A DNA stretch of 64,000 nt. Origin: Azophilus sp965221465. GTDB lineage: Bacteria > Pseudomonadota > Gammaproteobacteria > Pseudomonadales > Azotimanducaceae. Below, piece by piece: positions 1 through 8,118 of the stretch. The position numbers were made by a program, and so were the translations under genes. The DNA lies in the NCBI GenBank assembly GCA_965221465.1, contig OZ244892.1, forward strand, positions 1,054,001-1,118,000, given 5' to 3'. The notes beneath the pieces are model-generated. The model worked only from the letters and a program-made list of their open reading frames with translations. It made no database searches and was not told where the DNA came from. Numbering within the stretch: the first letter of the stretch is position 1; every line of letters begins with the position of its first letter.

Positions 1-383
1 GGCGCCTGGACCAGGTGCACTTGGCGTATCCATTCTACGGCAGTCGGCAGATGGCACGGCATCTACGCCGAGAGGGCACGGTTGTCGGGCGACACCGGAT
101 ACGCCGGCTGATGCGGCTGATGGGCCTGGAGGCGATCTACCGCAAACCACGCACCAGCGTTGCCAACCCGGCGCACCGGGTGTACCCGTACCTCTTGCGC
201 GACTTGGCGATCGACCGGCCGGACCAGGTGTGGTGCGCTGACATCACCTACGTTCCTGTTTCCCGCGGGTTTTTCTACCTGGTTGCCGTGATGGACTGGG
301 CCAGCCGCCGGGTTCTGGCGTGGCGCTTGTCGAACACGATGGACAGCGCCTTTTGCGTGGACGCGCTGTTGTACCCAGCGTAG
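1..383 (+). pseudogene. IS3-family transposase (OrfB) fragment, cut at both ends
   Basis: The frame is already open at the window edge, so the gene begins outside. It carries the IS3 OrfB helix-turn-helix region (YPFYGSRQM followed by RHRIRRLMRLMGL) and the start of the rve integrase core, with the first catalytic Asp in WCADITYVP. The remaining Asp and Glu of the DDE triad are absent because the frame stops at 383, exactly where the junction repeat begins (371). It is therefore a dead fragment, and the break shows that the junction sequence replaced the rest of the IS. Confidence 0.85.
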
Positions 384-480
384 TTTCAGCACGGGATTCC
401 CGGATTATTTCTGATGGAAGAGAGTGGGATTTCCCGCATTGTTCAGCCTTGCTTGCAGTGTAGTTCGTGCGAGATGTGCC
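371..480 (+). repeat. Junction repeat J, copy 1
   Basis: This 110-bp sequence recurs at 14076-14185 without indels and with about seven mismatches, at 2055-2160 in diverged form, and at 7206-7232 as a short piece. It starts with a GTA-CCC-GCGTAGTTTCAGCACGG type stretch. It contains two short palindromes, CGGGATTCCCG (392-402) and GGGATTTCCC (426-435). Every copy sits at a border between an Rhs module and other DNA. Its origin is unknown; it could be an IS end or a recombination hotspot. Confidence 0.7.
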
Positions 481-593
481 GCGACGCCCCCGGCCGGGTG
501 ACGATGCGGGACGACTTCCGCGGGAAGCCGGCGGGCCGGTCCGGGAACAAGTGCCCATCGCGGTCTGCGACGGACAAGGCGGCGACGTGGACC

Positions 594-890
594 CGCGACG
601 GCCAGACATCGTGGACCTACGACAGGGCGTCGAACGGCCTTGGGCGGCTGTACATGGTCAAGGAGCAGATGTCCGGCTTCTCGCGCACGCACACCTACGA
701 CGGCCACGGCCGGGTATTCCAGCGCTTCGACGCCTCGCGCACGGCGGCGGACTACACGGACTTCGGGGTGCGCCACTTCTACAACGCTCGCGGCCACCTG
801 GCCAGGGTGGGGGATGCGCGGGTGCGCAATGGGGCCTCAAAGACCACCTACGTGGCCGTGGAACAGACCGACGCGGCAGGCCGGGTAATC
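594..890 (+). pseudogene. Rhs core fragment 1 (YD repeats)
   Basis: An internal piece of an Rhs/YD-repeat protein, recognisable from SWTYDRASNGLGRL, FSRTHTYDGHGRVFQRF, FGVRHFYNARGHLARV and VEQTDAAGRVI. It has no start, no Rhs core terminus and no toxin tip. It lacks the DSLGREREVTS segment present in the copy at 2204-2826, so it carries an internal deletion. It ends exactly at an IS66-type terminal inverted repeat at 891, so the IS insertion truncated it. Confidence 0.8.
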
Positions 891-1190
891 GTAAGCGGTG
901 CGTCAGCCCCACCTGCACATAAGTTTGAAGCTGGTGTAAAGGCCCAAGGCAGCAACCGGTCGATCTCCGAGGCCGGATGCCCATTGGCGATGGCTTCGAG
1001 CGTGGCTTTGAGATAGGCGTAGGGGTTGACGCCATTCATCTTGGCGGTTTCGACCAGCGTAGCGATGCGTGCCCAAGCCGCACCACCTTCGTCATGGCCC
1101 GCAAACAATGCGTTTTTGCGATTCAGCGCCAGCGGCCGGATCGCGTTTTCAATCACGAAATGCCGATATCGGCATTTTGTCGTATATGCC
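891..1190 (-). mobile_element. IS66-family 3' end: TnpC C-terminus and terminal inverted repeat
   Basis: The minus strand encodes the IS66 transposase C-terminal domain (IRPLALNRKNALFAGHDEGG, then VETAKMNGVNPYAYL and EIDRLLPWAF). At 891 the plus strand reads GTAAGCGGTGCGTCAGCCCC, matching IS66 termini and nearly matching the end at 6099. Only about 90 residues of the transposase remain. A perfect 16-bp palindrome (1160-1175) lies in the coding remnant. Confidence 0.8.
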
Positions 1191-1314
1191 GACAACTATT
1201 TTATGCCGACACTGCGGCCCAAGCCGTTGAAGGGGCGGGCTGCTCTGTTCGACTTGACGGCATAAAAAAACCAAGTCCAAGATACTAATGGACGAAAGTC
1301 CTGGAGGCTTACAG

Positions 1315-2010
1315 ATGAAGCTGGCAGTTCTGTTGTTGGCATTAGTTTGGCCATTCAAGCTTGATTGCTCAAACAGCGTCGGCAATGAAGATCCCTGCGT
1401 CTGGACAAGCGTGGCCGAACTCGATGCAGGAACCGCCAAACGTCATGAAGCGCTGATGCCGAATCTGAGCCACGTAAGGGAATGCTGCATGTACGGGGGC
1501 CTCAAGAGTTTTCGAGGGATCGGCAAACCGAGGTATGGAACTGGGTTTGCGTCATTCGACTTGGGGGACTTGGATCCAAATAGTAGCGAGGCAGGAACGT
1601 TTACTGACACGATTGGCGTGGTCGAGTACGAGGAGGGGCAGTCGCTCGACGAGCTCGTTCGCGACTACATTGTAGTTTCCACAACGGTGGAGCCTGCTGG
1701 TGATTTGCACGGGAAGGCTGACCATGTGATTCAAACCAAGCGCTGCCTGGAATCCTGCCAATGCCTCCACGAAGTTTTGGGTACGGCAGGACTATGGGAG
1801 GTGCTTACGGATCCTGTTATCAGAAAATTGCGCAAAGCAACGCGTACCGATGTTCCCGCTTCCTGCGCACAATTGGGCTCTGTCAGGTTTGGTGGCGATG
1901 GCAACTTGAGCGTCGTCTTAAGGATGGGTACGGAAACGTGGGCTCTGAGATTCACTGAAACCGATGATGGCGGGCGCAGGTTGTTATACGTTTCACCCAT
2001 TATCTATTGA
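1315..2010 (+). CDS. Exported Cys-rich immunity-like protein A1
   Basis: This 231-residue protein has a signal peptide (MKLAVLLLALVWPFKL) and a Cys-rich mature part (PCVW, ECCMYGG, RCLESCQCL). I do not recognise a named family. I chose ATG 1315 because TGGAGG lies 8 nt upstream and because ATGA overlaps the stop of a short upstream frame ending in EAYR; an ATG at 1288 would bury the signal peptide. The same arrangement occurs at 6466, where a paralogue of identical length shares roughly four residues in five. Position behind Rhs remnants, export and duplication all suggest an orphan immunity protein against a periplasm-acting Rhs tip. The function is inferred. Confidence 0.75.
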   Translation: MKLAVLLLALVWPFKLDCSNSVGNEDPCVWTSVAELDAGTAKRHEALMPNLSHVRECCMYGGLKSFRGIGKPRYGTGFASFDLGDLDPNSSEAGTFTDTIGVVEYEEGQSLDELVRDYIVVSTTVEPAGDLHGKADHVIQTKRCLESCQCLHEVLGTAGLWEVLTDPVIRKLRKATRTDVPASCAQLGSVRFGGDGNLSVVLRMGTETWALRFTETDDGGRRLLYVSPIIY

Positions 2011-2054
2011 GTTGCGTACAAGCCGTAAGCAGAGTGAGAACCCATTGGCCTCTT

Positions 2055-2160
2055 GCATCCCGCTTAGTATCAGCACGGAATTCTCGCATTATTCCTGATC
2101 GAATAGGCCGGGATTTCCCGCTTTGGTCAGCCGTGGCCGCAGTGTAGTGGGTACGATTTG
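2055..2160 (+). repeat. Junction repeat J, copy 2 (diverged)
   Basis: Aligns with J at 371-480 (GTAGTTTCAGCACGG becomes TTAGTATCAGCACGG; the second palindrome is conserved as CGGGATTTCCCG). It lies between the A1 immunity-like gene and the next Rhs fragment. The roughly 45 bases before it are also shared with the region after the A2 gene (7162-7205), so the duplicated unit includes the immunity gene and its 3' flank. Confidence 0.6.
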
Positions 2161-2203
2161 AGGAGGCGGCTTGCAGGGCGGAAGCTAGGTATCGGAACGG
2201 TGA

Positions 2204-2826
2204 TTCGATCTCGACAAAGACGACCAGAAGCTGTATGGGTACCGCAACGCCCGCACGGGCAGCCCGCCGAACGCGGTGACGGGGATCGAAAACGGCCGTG
2301 GGGCGACGACCTGGCTGCGCTACGGCACGCTGGTGCGGTTCAGCCACTACTACGCCGGTGCGCGGCTGCAGGGGGACGGCTTGTGCCTGCTGGGCTTCGA
2401 GCAACTCGCCACCCACGACAGCGGGACGAAGAATCGGGACGGCCAGACGACATGGACGTACGACACGGCGGCTAACGGCCTTGGGCGGCTACACATGGTC
2501 AAGGAGCAGATGTCCGGCTTCTCGCGCACGCACACCTACGACAGCCTGGGCCGCGAACGGGAGGTGACCAGCAAACTGGGCAGCGAGACGCGCTACGAGC
2601 GCACCACCTACGACGGCCACGGCCGGGTATTCCAGCGCTTCGATGCCTCGCGCACGGCGGCGGACTACACGGACTTCGGGGTGCGCCACTTCTACAACGC
2701 TCGCGGCCACCTGGCCAGGGTGGGGGATGCGCGGGTGCGCAACGGCGTTTCGAAGAGCACCTACGTCACCGTGGAACAGACCGACGCGGCAGGCCGGGTG
2801 ATCAAGGAGCAACTCGGCGACGCCAT
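2204..2826 (+). pseudogene. Rhs core fragment 2, frameshifted at its 3' end
   Basis: Rhs/YD-repeat core, longer than the other fragments: it includes LYGYRNARTG, HYYAGARLQG, RTHTYDSLGREREVTSKLG, TYDGHGRVFQRFDAS, HFYNARGHLARV and AGRVIKEQLG. A TGA at 2201 closes the frame upstream. Near 2826 the frame is lost: GGCGACGCC-TCGG joins KEQLG to the later QYRWDVREERAFDPWGG segment out of frame, where the copy at 7234 reads smoothly through TATPSVQYRWD. The identical faulty joint occurs near 11280. The core can no longer be translated into the tip that follows. Confidence 0.8.
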
Positions 2827-2924
2827 CGGGCCAGTACAGGTGGGATGTCCGGGAAGAGCGTGCATTCGACCCCTGGGGCGGCTGCCGCGACCCGGCCACG
2901 TGGAAGGCGTGCGGCACCAAGGAC

Positions 2925-4139
2925 GTGCTGCCGAAGGACGACGGCCTCACCCGGCGCGGGTTCACGGGCCACGAGACGCTGGCCGCAATCGGCCTGGTGC
3001 ACATGAACGGTCGCATCTACGACCCGGCACTGGGTCGTTTTCTGCAGGCAGACCCGTACGTGCAGAGCGGTTCGGACCTTCAGGGTCTGAATCGTTACGC
3101 CTACGTGCTGAACAACCCCCTGAGCGCGGTGGACCCGTCGGGGCATTACGTGTTCAGGCTGGCCGCGGCGGTGTTTACGGCGGGCGCGGGGCCCGTGACG
3201 AAGGTCATCGCATTCACGGTGGCCGGCTTTGCGGATGCAATGGTGGCGGGTGCGGACTTCGGGCAGGCGGTGCGGTCGGGTATGATTTCAGGTATTACAG
3301 CGGCGGCGTTCAGCAGTCTGGCTGTGAACCTACCGGTGGCGGAGACATTCGAGGATCAACTGCTGCAGGGCGCGTCGTACGGATTTGTGGGCGGCGTGAC
3401 GAGCGTGATCGGCGGCGGCCGGTTCGGCCATGGATTCGTGAGTGCAGGGCTGGGTGCAGGGTTCGGCGGCCCGCTGGTGAAACGGCTGGTTGAACGGGGC
3501 CTGAGTGTGGCCACGGCGCGGACGATTGCGGCGACGCTGATTGGGGGAACGTCCTCGGCGGCCACTGGCGGGAAGTTTGCAAACGGGGCGGCTTGGGCGG
3601 CATTCTCTGCGGCGGCGTCGCTTAAGGTTGCAGAGGCTCGAAGCCGCGCCAGCTCGGCGGGAGGCGATCCGCATTCACGAAACGAAGCATTGAGCAATGA
3701 AGAACTCATTTCTATAACAATGGATGCCGATGTTGAGCCCAGTGCTAGGCAACTCGACCGATTGAGCCAGCTCATGGAGAGCGATCCGCAGAAAGCCATC
3801 CGTTACGCCGAGAAAATATTTGGCTTGAAAACCGAACGAATCACGCAGGGAATTCATGTCGGCAAGGGAGGGGGAACCGCTGAGTATTTTGTTCAGGATG
3901 GAGGAAGGATAGAGATTTACCGAGGCGCATTCGAGGACTACGATGGGAATCCAGGGGTTCTGGGTAGCGTGATCTTCCACGAATTGTTACATGATGTCTT
4001 GCCGTTAACTGACAGTAATCACGCAAGAATCTATGAGTTGGAATTGAAACTCCAACATCGATTCATGTACGGAGAAAAATACCTTAGACAAACAAAGAAC
4101 ATGTTGCGCTACTACAAATCGCGCGCGACAGCAAATTGA
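2925..4139 (+). CDS. Rhs C-terminal segment with zincin (HELLH) toxin tip
   Basis: Domains in order: end of the Rhs core with the hyperconserved GRFLQADPYVQ and LNNPLSAVDPSGH (about residues 45-74), a Gly/Ala-rich pretoxin region closing with GGKFANGAAWAAF (about 215), then a tip with VIFHELLHDVLP; His352 begins an HExxH zinc-protease motif. The tip itself is intact. The start is formal: GTG 2925 has no visible Shine-Dalgarno, and the frame is the distal part of an Rhs protein separated from its core by a frameshift. The stop lies 5 nt before the immunity-like gene at 4145. A related tip is encoded at 7234-8118. I infer a metallopeptidase toxin acting in the envelope; it may be silent unless recombined onto an intact Rhs core. 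Confidence 0.8.
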   Translation: MLPKDDGLTRRGFTGHETLAAIGLVHMNGRIYDPALGRFLQADPYVQSGSDLQGLNRYAYVLNNPLSAVDPSGHYVFRLAAAVFTAGAGPVTKVIAFTVAGFADAMVAGADFGQAVRSGMISGITAAAFSSLAVNLPVAETFEDQLLQGASYGFVGGVTSVIGGGRFGHGFVSAGLGAGFGGPLVKRLVERGLSVATARTIAATLIGGTSSAATGGKFANGAAWAAFSAAASLKVAEARSRASSAGGDPHSRNEALSNEELISITMDADVEPSARQLDRLSQLMESDPQKAIRYAEKIFGLKTERITQGIHVGKGGGTAEYFVQDGGRIEIYRGAFEDYDGNPGVLGSVIFHELLHDVLPLTDSNHARIYELELKLQHRFMYGEKYLRQTKNMLRYYKSRATAN

Positions 4140-4144
4140 TTTGA

Positions 4145-4705
4145 ATGATGAGTAGGCTATTGCTCAACAGCACGATGATTTGGTTGATAGTTTCAGTTAA
4201 CCAAGTAATTGCAACCCGATTGCCCTTAGTTGCATTCGAGGAATTAATCGCCAAGTCTGACGTTGTAGTTGTCGGCAGAGTCATGGGTTCGAAAATAGTC
4301 GACAACGACAGTGATTTTGGGGTTGTTTTGGTCGTTTCCGTTGACACCAAGCACTTTGGTTCGCTGGGCTCGCCCTCGAACGAAATAGAGGTTCGTGTCG
4401 TTGGAAAATTCAATCCGGTTCGTGTTGGCAAAGTAGGTTTATTTTTTTTGCAATTTGACACTGATTTGGGCGTTTACTCGGAGAGTGTCCCTAGAATGGG
4501 CGTATTGGAGCGAGTGCACTTGTTCTGCGGTACAGATAGAGACGGCGGCTGGGAAAGCGCATATGCAATTGTGCGGAATGGGGAGTTTCTGACTGGCGTT
4601 CCGGAGAACCTATTACTAGATTCAACAGATTGCATCGTCGAGCCAAGTAACCAATCTCCCCTAATGCGGGAATCGAAGCTTACACATTTGGCGGAGTTTC
4701 TATAG
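4145..4705 (+). CDS. Exported immunity-like protein for the HELLH zincin tip
   Basis: A 186-residue protein with an N-terminal hydrophobic signal (LLLNSTMIWLIVSVNQVIA). The mature part begins with FEELIAKSDVVVVGRV and contains FNPVRVGKVGLFFLQF. The protein at 8111 shares this layout (FWDELVSRSDRVLEARVV, SPVRVGGIGLFFLAL), and each follows a related zincin tip, which is strong evidence for cognate immunity. It starts 5 nt after the toxin stop; ATG 4145 or the adjacent ATG 4148 are equivalent. AT-rich base use contrasts with the Rhs core, as expected for a horizontally exchanged tip module. I know no family name. Confidence 0.75.
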   Translation: MMSRLLLNSTMIWLIVSVNQVIATRLPLVAFEELIAKSDVVVVGRVMGSKIVDNDSDFGVVLVVSVDTKHFGSLGSPSNEIEVRVVGKFNPVRVGKVGLFFLQFDTDLGVYSESVPRMGVLERVHLFCGTDRDGGWESAYAIVRNGEFLTGVPENLLLDSTDCIVEPSNQSPLMRESKLTHLAEFL

Positions 4706-4743
4706 GGTGGGCACAGTCCTGCTTGGAGATTAGCTGTTAGCTG

Positions 4744-5052
4744 ATGCAAAAGGTCCAGCGCGGGTTTTGCCCAATGCTCGGGCAACTCAACCAAATCTTT
4801 GGCGGCAACATCTACTTCGTTGGCCACTCTGTGGGCGGCGGCGCAACCGCACTCAACGCGGCGGGCCTAAATCGCCGCACGGTGGGCGGCAAGGCGCTGT
4901 CGAATGGCTTAATCGTCCACTTTCACAGTTCGCTCGATCTGCTGCAATTGGGTAATGCGATCACACCGGGGCGGGTCCCGGGAGAGCAGGTGCCGCTCGG
5001 CGCTGCGGGTCTGCACGGGATGGGCGCGGTTTGCCGGGCCATGGGGTGTTGA
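4744..5052 (+). pseudogene. Remnant of a lipase-like Rhs toxin tip (GHSVGG)
   Basis: About 100 residues. FGGNIYFVGHSVGGG holds a serine-hydrolase GxSxG elbow, followed by ALNAAGLNRRTVGG and, near the end, DLLQLGNAI, VPLGAAGLHGMGAV. These patterns are typical of lipase-type Rhs/T6SS tips. The usual stretch between the nucleophile elbow and the NAAGL segment seems to be missing, and there is no Rhs core upstream, so it is probably inactive. It is followed by the exported ankyrin gene at 5079, the expected place for its immunity gene. Assignment rests on motif recognition only. Confidence 0.55.
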
Positions 5053-5078
5053 GCCTGCGGGAGGCGTGGATCGGTACG

Positions 5079-5915
5079 ATGCGTGTGTTTTGTATACTCC
5101 TGTGCTTTGCGGGAGGGCTTTCGGCTAGCAAGTCGCAGGTGATGATTGACTGGGAGGGGTTGGAGGCCGGGCAGCGGGCACGCAACGAGCGTGCGTCCCA
5201 TGAGTTTCTAGCCTACATGTCGGTCGAGACGATGTTTCCAGAGGAACGAGTGCGGACGCTGGCCAAGGCGGCGGGCGCGGGCCGGCTCAAGATTGTCGAG
5301 CGGTTGGCCGCGGAAGGTGTCAATGTCAATGCGCGTGGCAATAAGGGCGCAACGCCGCTTTACTGGACGCTCCTCCGACTCAACCTCGAGGGATTCCAAA
5401 AGTTGCTGGAACTGGGTGCCGATCCCAACCTCGTTTTCGCATGCACTTCCGTGATGCACAGGTCGGCGACAAAGCACAGGGATTCTTCCTTCCTTCGGGC
5501 AGCGCTGGCGCACGGCGGCGATCCAAACCTGAGGGCTGGCGTGTTTGGCGAGACGCCGCTATTCAAAACGGTGGGTCTTTCTTCGGAAGACAGAAGGGAT
5601 TCGATGCGCCTCTTGTTGGAATCCGGCGCCGACATCAATATCCAAACCACGGACAACGATCAATTATTTGGTGTGTCCCTCGGCGGGTCCACTCCCATCA
5701 TGAAGGCAGCAATGATCGGGAGCTTCAACACGGTATACGAATTGCTGGAATTGGGGGCCGACTACGAGATGAAGGACGACATGGGCAACGACTTGGCGGT
5801 TTGGGTATCTCGAAAACTCACCCGGTACATTCCTGGCAGCCCGCAGGCGCGGGACCTGCACAAGGTGATAGACTGGCTGACCGCGCGCGGGGTCGAGATT
5901 CCCCCTCGCGAGTAA
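5079..5915 (+). CDS. Exported ankyrin-repeat immunity-like protein
   Basis: A 278-residue protein with a signal peptide (MRVFCILLCFAGGLSA) and ankyrin repeats: AAGAGRLKIVERLAAEG, GATPLYWTL with FQKLLELGADPN, SFLRAALAHGGDPN with GETPLFKT, MRLLLESGADIN, STPIMKAAMIGS with VYELLELGADYEM. I place the start at ATG 5079 rather than an earlier in-frame codon because the signal peptide begins there. Exported ankyrin proteins are a known class of immunity protein for interbacterial lipase-type effectors; its position right behind the lipase-like remnant fits that role. The gene is intact although its presumed toxin is not. Confidence 0.8.
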   Translation: MRVFCILLCFAGGLSASKSQVMIDWEGLEAGQRARNERASHEFLAYMSVETMFPEERVRTLAKAAGAGRLKIVERLAAEGVNVNARGNKGATPLYWTLLRLNLEGFQKLLELGADPNLVFACTSVMHRSATKHRDSSFLRAALAHGGDPNLRAGVFGETPLFKTVGLSSEDRRDSMRLLLESGADINIQTTDNDQLFGVSLGGSTPIMKAAMIGSFNTVYELLELGADYEMKDDMGNDLAVWVSRKLTRYIPGSPQARDLHKVIDWLTARGVEIPPRE

Positions 5916-6098
5916 CGGCGAGCGCGGTTGCAGGGCGCGTTGGTGCATCGACCGCGAATCCCCGCGATGTCCCTTGGGGCGGCACCGCAGCCACATTTTG
6001 GGCAAACCGGAAAGCCAACTTCGGTTAGGCCTTTGAGTTCGGGAGTGATCGACACACTCAAGAAGTTGAATCGGCCAAAGCGCTCCTTCAGTTTTCCG

Positions 6099-6368
6099 TA
6101 GGCGGTACGCCGACCCCACCTTCCTTCGGTACTGCCGTTGAGACTGGATCACACTCTTTCACCGACGGGAGTGATTTCCGATGCAGAGCGACGATTTGAA
6201 GGCTGGCGACGAGACGAGGCGGCGCCTTCCAATGGAACGGTGGCGGTTGGGCACAAGCGAAGACAGCGTTCGTCCTGGAGCTTGGAAGAGAAGATCCGGA
6301 TTGCGCGCGAGAGTTTTGCCCCGTCGGAAACGAATACGGCGGTGGCCGAACGGCACGGCATCCCGTAG
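6099..6368 (+). mobile_element. IS66-family 5' end: terminal inverted repeat and OrfA/TnpA fragment
   Basis: GTAGGCGGTACGCCGACCCC at 6099 matches the IS66 end at 891 at most positions. Downstream, the frame 6138-6368 encodes an IS66/IS3-type OrfA helix-turn-helix start (SWSLEEKIRIARESF, AVAERHGIP), truncated after about 76 residues. The rest of the IS is missing here. The fragment lies in the otherwise gene-poor stretch between the ankyrin gene and the A2 immunity-like gene. Confidence 0.7.
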
Positions 6369-6394
6369 AACCGATTAACGAAAGCAATAGTGTC

Positions 6395-6469
6395 ATGAGC
6401 TATTCGCCGAACAAGAGGAGTACCTTCACGGAGCGGGAATGGACGAAAATCCCGGAGGCATACAGATGA
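6395..6469 (+). pseudogene. Terminal residues of a lost toxin tip in front of A2
   Basis: A 24-codon open frame (MSYSPNKRSTF... ending REWTKIPEAYR) whose TGA overlaps the A2 start as ATGA. The same last residues (WTKVLEAYR) and the same ATGA overlap precede A1 at 1315. This looks like the surviving 3' end of a toxin gene translationally coupled to its immunity gene; the toxin body has been deleted at both loci. Confidence 0.45.
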
Positions 6470-7161
6470 AAACGGCGGTGCTGCGGTTAGCTTCGGTTTT
6501 GCCATTCACGCTAATTTGCTCAAACGGCGTCGGCGACGAAGATCCCTGTGTCTGGACAAGCGTGGCCGAACTCGATGCAAGCACCGCCAAACGATATGAA
6601 GCGCTGATGCCGAATCTGAGCCACGTAAAGGAATGCTGCATGTACGGGGGCCTCAAGAGCTTCACAGGGATCGGCAAACCGAGATATGGAGCTGGGTTTG
6701 CGTCATTCGACTTGGGTGAATTGGACTCGGACAGTACCGAGGCTGGAACGTTCACCGACACGATTGGCGTGGCCGAACACAAGGAGGGGCAGTCGCTCGA
6801 CGAGCTCGTTCGCGACTACATCGTCGTTTCGACATCGGTAGAGCCTTCGGGAGATTTGCACGACAAGTCTGAACACGTGATTCGAACCAAACACTGCCTC
6901 GAATCCTGCCAATGTCTCCACGAAGTATTGGGTACGCTGGGACTATGGGAGTTGCTTACGGACCCTGTCATCAGAAAATTGCGAAAATCAACACGTACCG
7001 ATGTTCCTGCTTCCTGCGCACAATTGGGCTCTGTCAGGTTTGATGGCGAAGGAAACGTTAGGGTCGTCTTGCGAATGGGTACGGAAAGGTGGGCTTTGAG
7101 ATTCACTGAATCCGGCGATGGCAGGCGCAAATTATTCTATATTTCATCGATTATCCATTGA
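6466..7161 (+). CDS. Exported Cys-rich immunity-like protein A2
   Basis: Paralogue of the gene at 1315-2010: same length (231 residues), same cysteine pattern (PCVW, ECCMYGG, HCLESCQCL) and signal peptide MKTAVLRLASVLPFTLICS. GGAGG lies 7 nt before ATG 6466. Most differences are substitutions with no indels, so both copies appear to be under constraint. The downstream 45 bp is also duplicated. I infer immunity to a periplasmic toxin whose tip has been lost; the family is unrecognised. Confidence 0.75.
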   Translation: MKTAVLRLASVLPFTLICSNGVGDEDPCVWTSVAELDASTAKRYEALMPNLSHVKECCMYGGLKSFTGIGKPRYGAGFASFDLGELDSDSTEAGTFTDTIGVAEHKEGQSLDELVRDYIVVSTSVEPSGDLHDKSEHVIRTKHCLESCQCLHEVLGTLGLWELLTDPVIRKLRKSTRTDVPASCAQLGSVRFDGEGNVRVVLRMGTERWALRFTESGDGRRKLFYISSIIH

Positions 7162-7205
7162 GTCGCGTACAAGTCGTAAGCAGGGCGGCGACCCATCCGC
7201 GTACT

Positions 7206-7232
7206 GTATCCCGTGTAGTTTCAGCACGGATT
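7206..7232 (+). repeat. Junction repeat J, copy 3 (5' part only)
   Basis: GTATCCCGTGTAGTTTCAGC and the following ACGGATTC match the first ~27 bases of J at 371 and 14076. The match stops where Rhs coding begins (GTG at 7234), so J marks the left edge of this Rhs fragment as well. Confidence 0.6.
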
Positions 7233-7233
7233 C

Positions 7234-8118
7234 GTGAGCGAGGGGTCCGGTGGCCCGCTGGAGACGGTAGCCTGCGATGTCGACGGGGAGGAGACGGGCC
7301 GGCACCTGGACTATCTGCTGACGGACCACCTGGGCAGCGTCGAGGCGGTCGTCGAGCAAACGGCGACGCCGTCGGTCCAGTACAGGTGGGATGTCCGCGA
7401 GGAGCGTGCATTCGACCCTTGGGGCGGCTGCCGCGCCCCGGCCACGTGGAAGGCGTGCGGCACCAAGGACGTGCTGCCGAAGGACGACGGCCTCACCCGG
7501 CGCGGGTTCACCGGCCACGAGACGCTGGCCGCGATCGGCCTGGTACACATGAACGGTCGCATCTACGACCCGGCGCTGTCGTCTGCGCTCGCTGAGGCTG
7601 TGGAGAAATCAGGAGCAAATCTTGAGCCGGACGAAGCCAATATCGCTTTGGGTGATGAAGAACTGATTGATTTAGCCATGGACCGAGGAGTCGTTCCTAC
7701 TCAAAAGCAGCTGGACAGATTGTCCCATTCCATTTCAACCAATCCAGAAAAAGCCATCCGCTACGCCGCCAAAATATGGGGTATTAGGGTTGACCGAATT
7801 GGTGGCGGGATCGAAGTTATTGACGACGGTGGTGGACCATCATATGAAATAACTAAAGGAGGGGGTCGAATCATATTTCGTCTAGAGTCTTTCGGCGATC
7901 CTGACATGGGTCCGGGAGCTCTTGGAAGCCTGCTATTTCACCAGGTTATGCACGATATACTGCCTGCGGAGGACTTGCTCGGACTTAAGGCGCACATTAG
8001 AATTTACAGACTTCAACAAGCGTTGGAGCCGCACTTCAAGCCAAATGCCTCGCATCGGAGGTCAACTGCGGGCGGCCTTAGGCTGTACGAGTGGTGGTTG
8101 AATCGCCCAAATGATTAG
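7234..8118 (+). CDS. Short Rhs core end fused to zincin-like tip lacking the catalytic Glu (HQVMH)
   Basis: An intact 294-codon frame. Residues 10-110 are Rhs core (TDHLGSVEAVVEQ, WDVREERAFDPWGG, GHETLAAIGLVHMNGRIYDP). The hyperconserved core terminus and pretoxin region found at 2925-4139 are missing, and the core joins the tip directly at PALSSALAEAVE. The tip aligns with the HELLH tip (QLDRLSH, PEKAIRYAAKIWGI, GPGALGSLLFHQVMHDILP), but His236 starts HQVMH: the general-base Glu of HExxH is Gln, so protease activity should be lost or weak. It overlaps the immunity-like gene at 8111 by 8 bp. Start GTG 7234 is formal. Confidence 0.75.
   Translation: MSEGSGGPLETVACDVDGEETGRHLDYLLTDHLGSVEAVVEQTATPSVQYRWDVREERAFDPWGGCRAPATWKACGTKDVLPKDDGLTRRGFTGHETLAAIGLVHMNGRIYDPALSSALAEAVEKSGANLEPDEANIALGDEELIDLAMDRGVVPTQKQLDRLSHSISTNPEKAIRYAAKIWGIRVDRIGGGIEVIDDGGGPSYEITKGGGRIIFRLESFGDPDMGPGALGSLLFHQVMHDILPAEDLLGLKAHIRIYRLQQALEPHFKPNASHRRSTAGGLRLYEWWLNRPND

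Noticed and set aside
5762..6061. Minus-strand frame with CPKCGCG near the IS66 5' end as a zinc-ribbon gene
   Set aside because: It overlaps the end of the ankyrin gene, has no start signal, and only a single CxxC-like cluster in otherwise low-complexity sequence.
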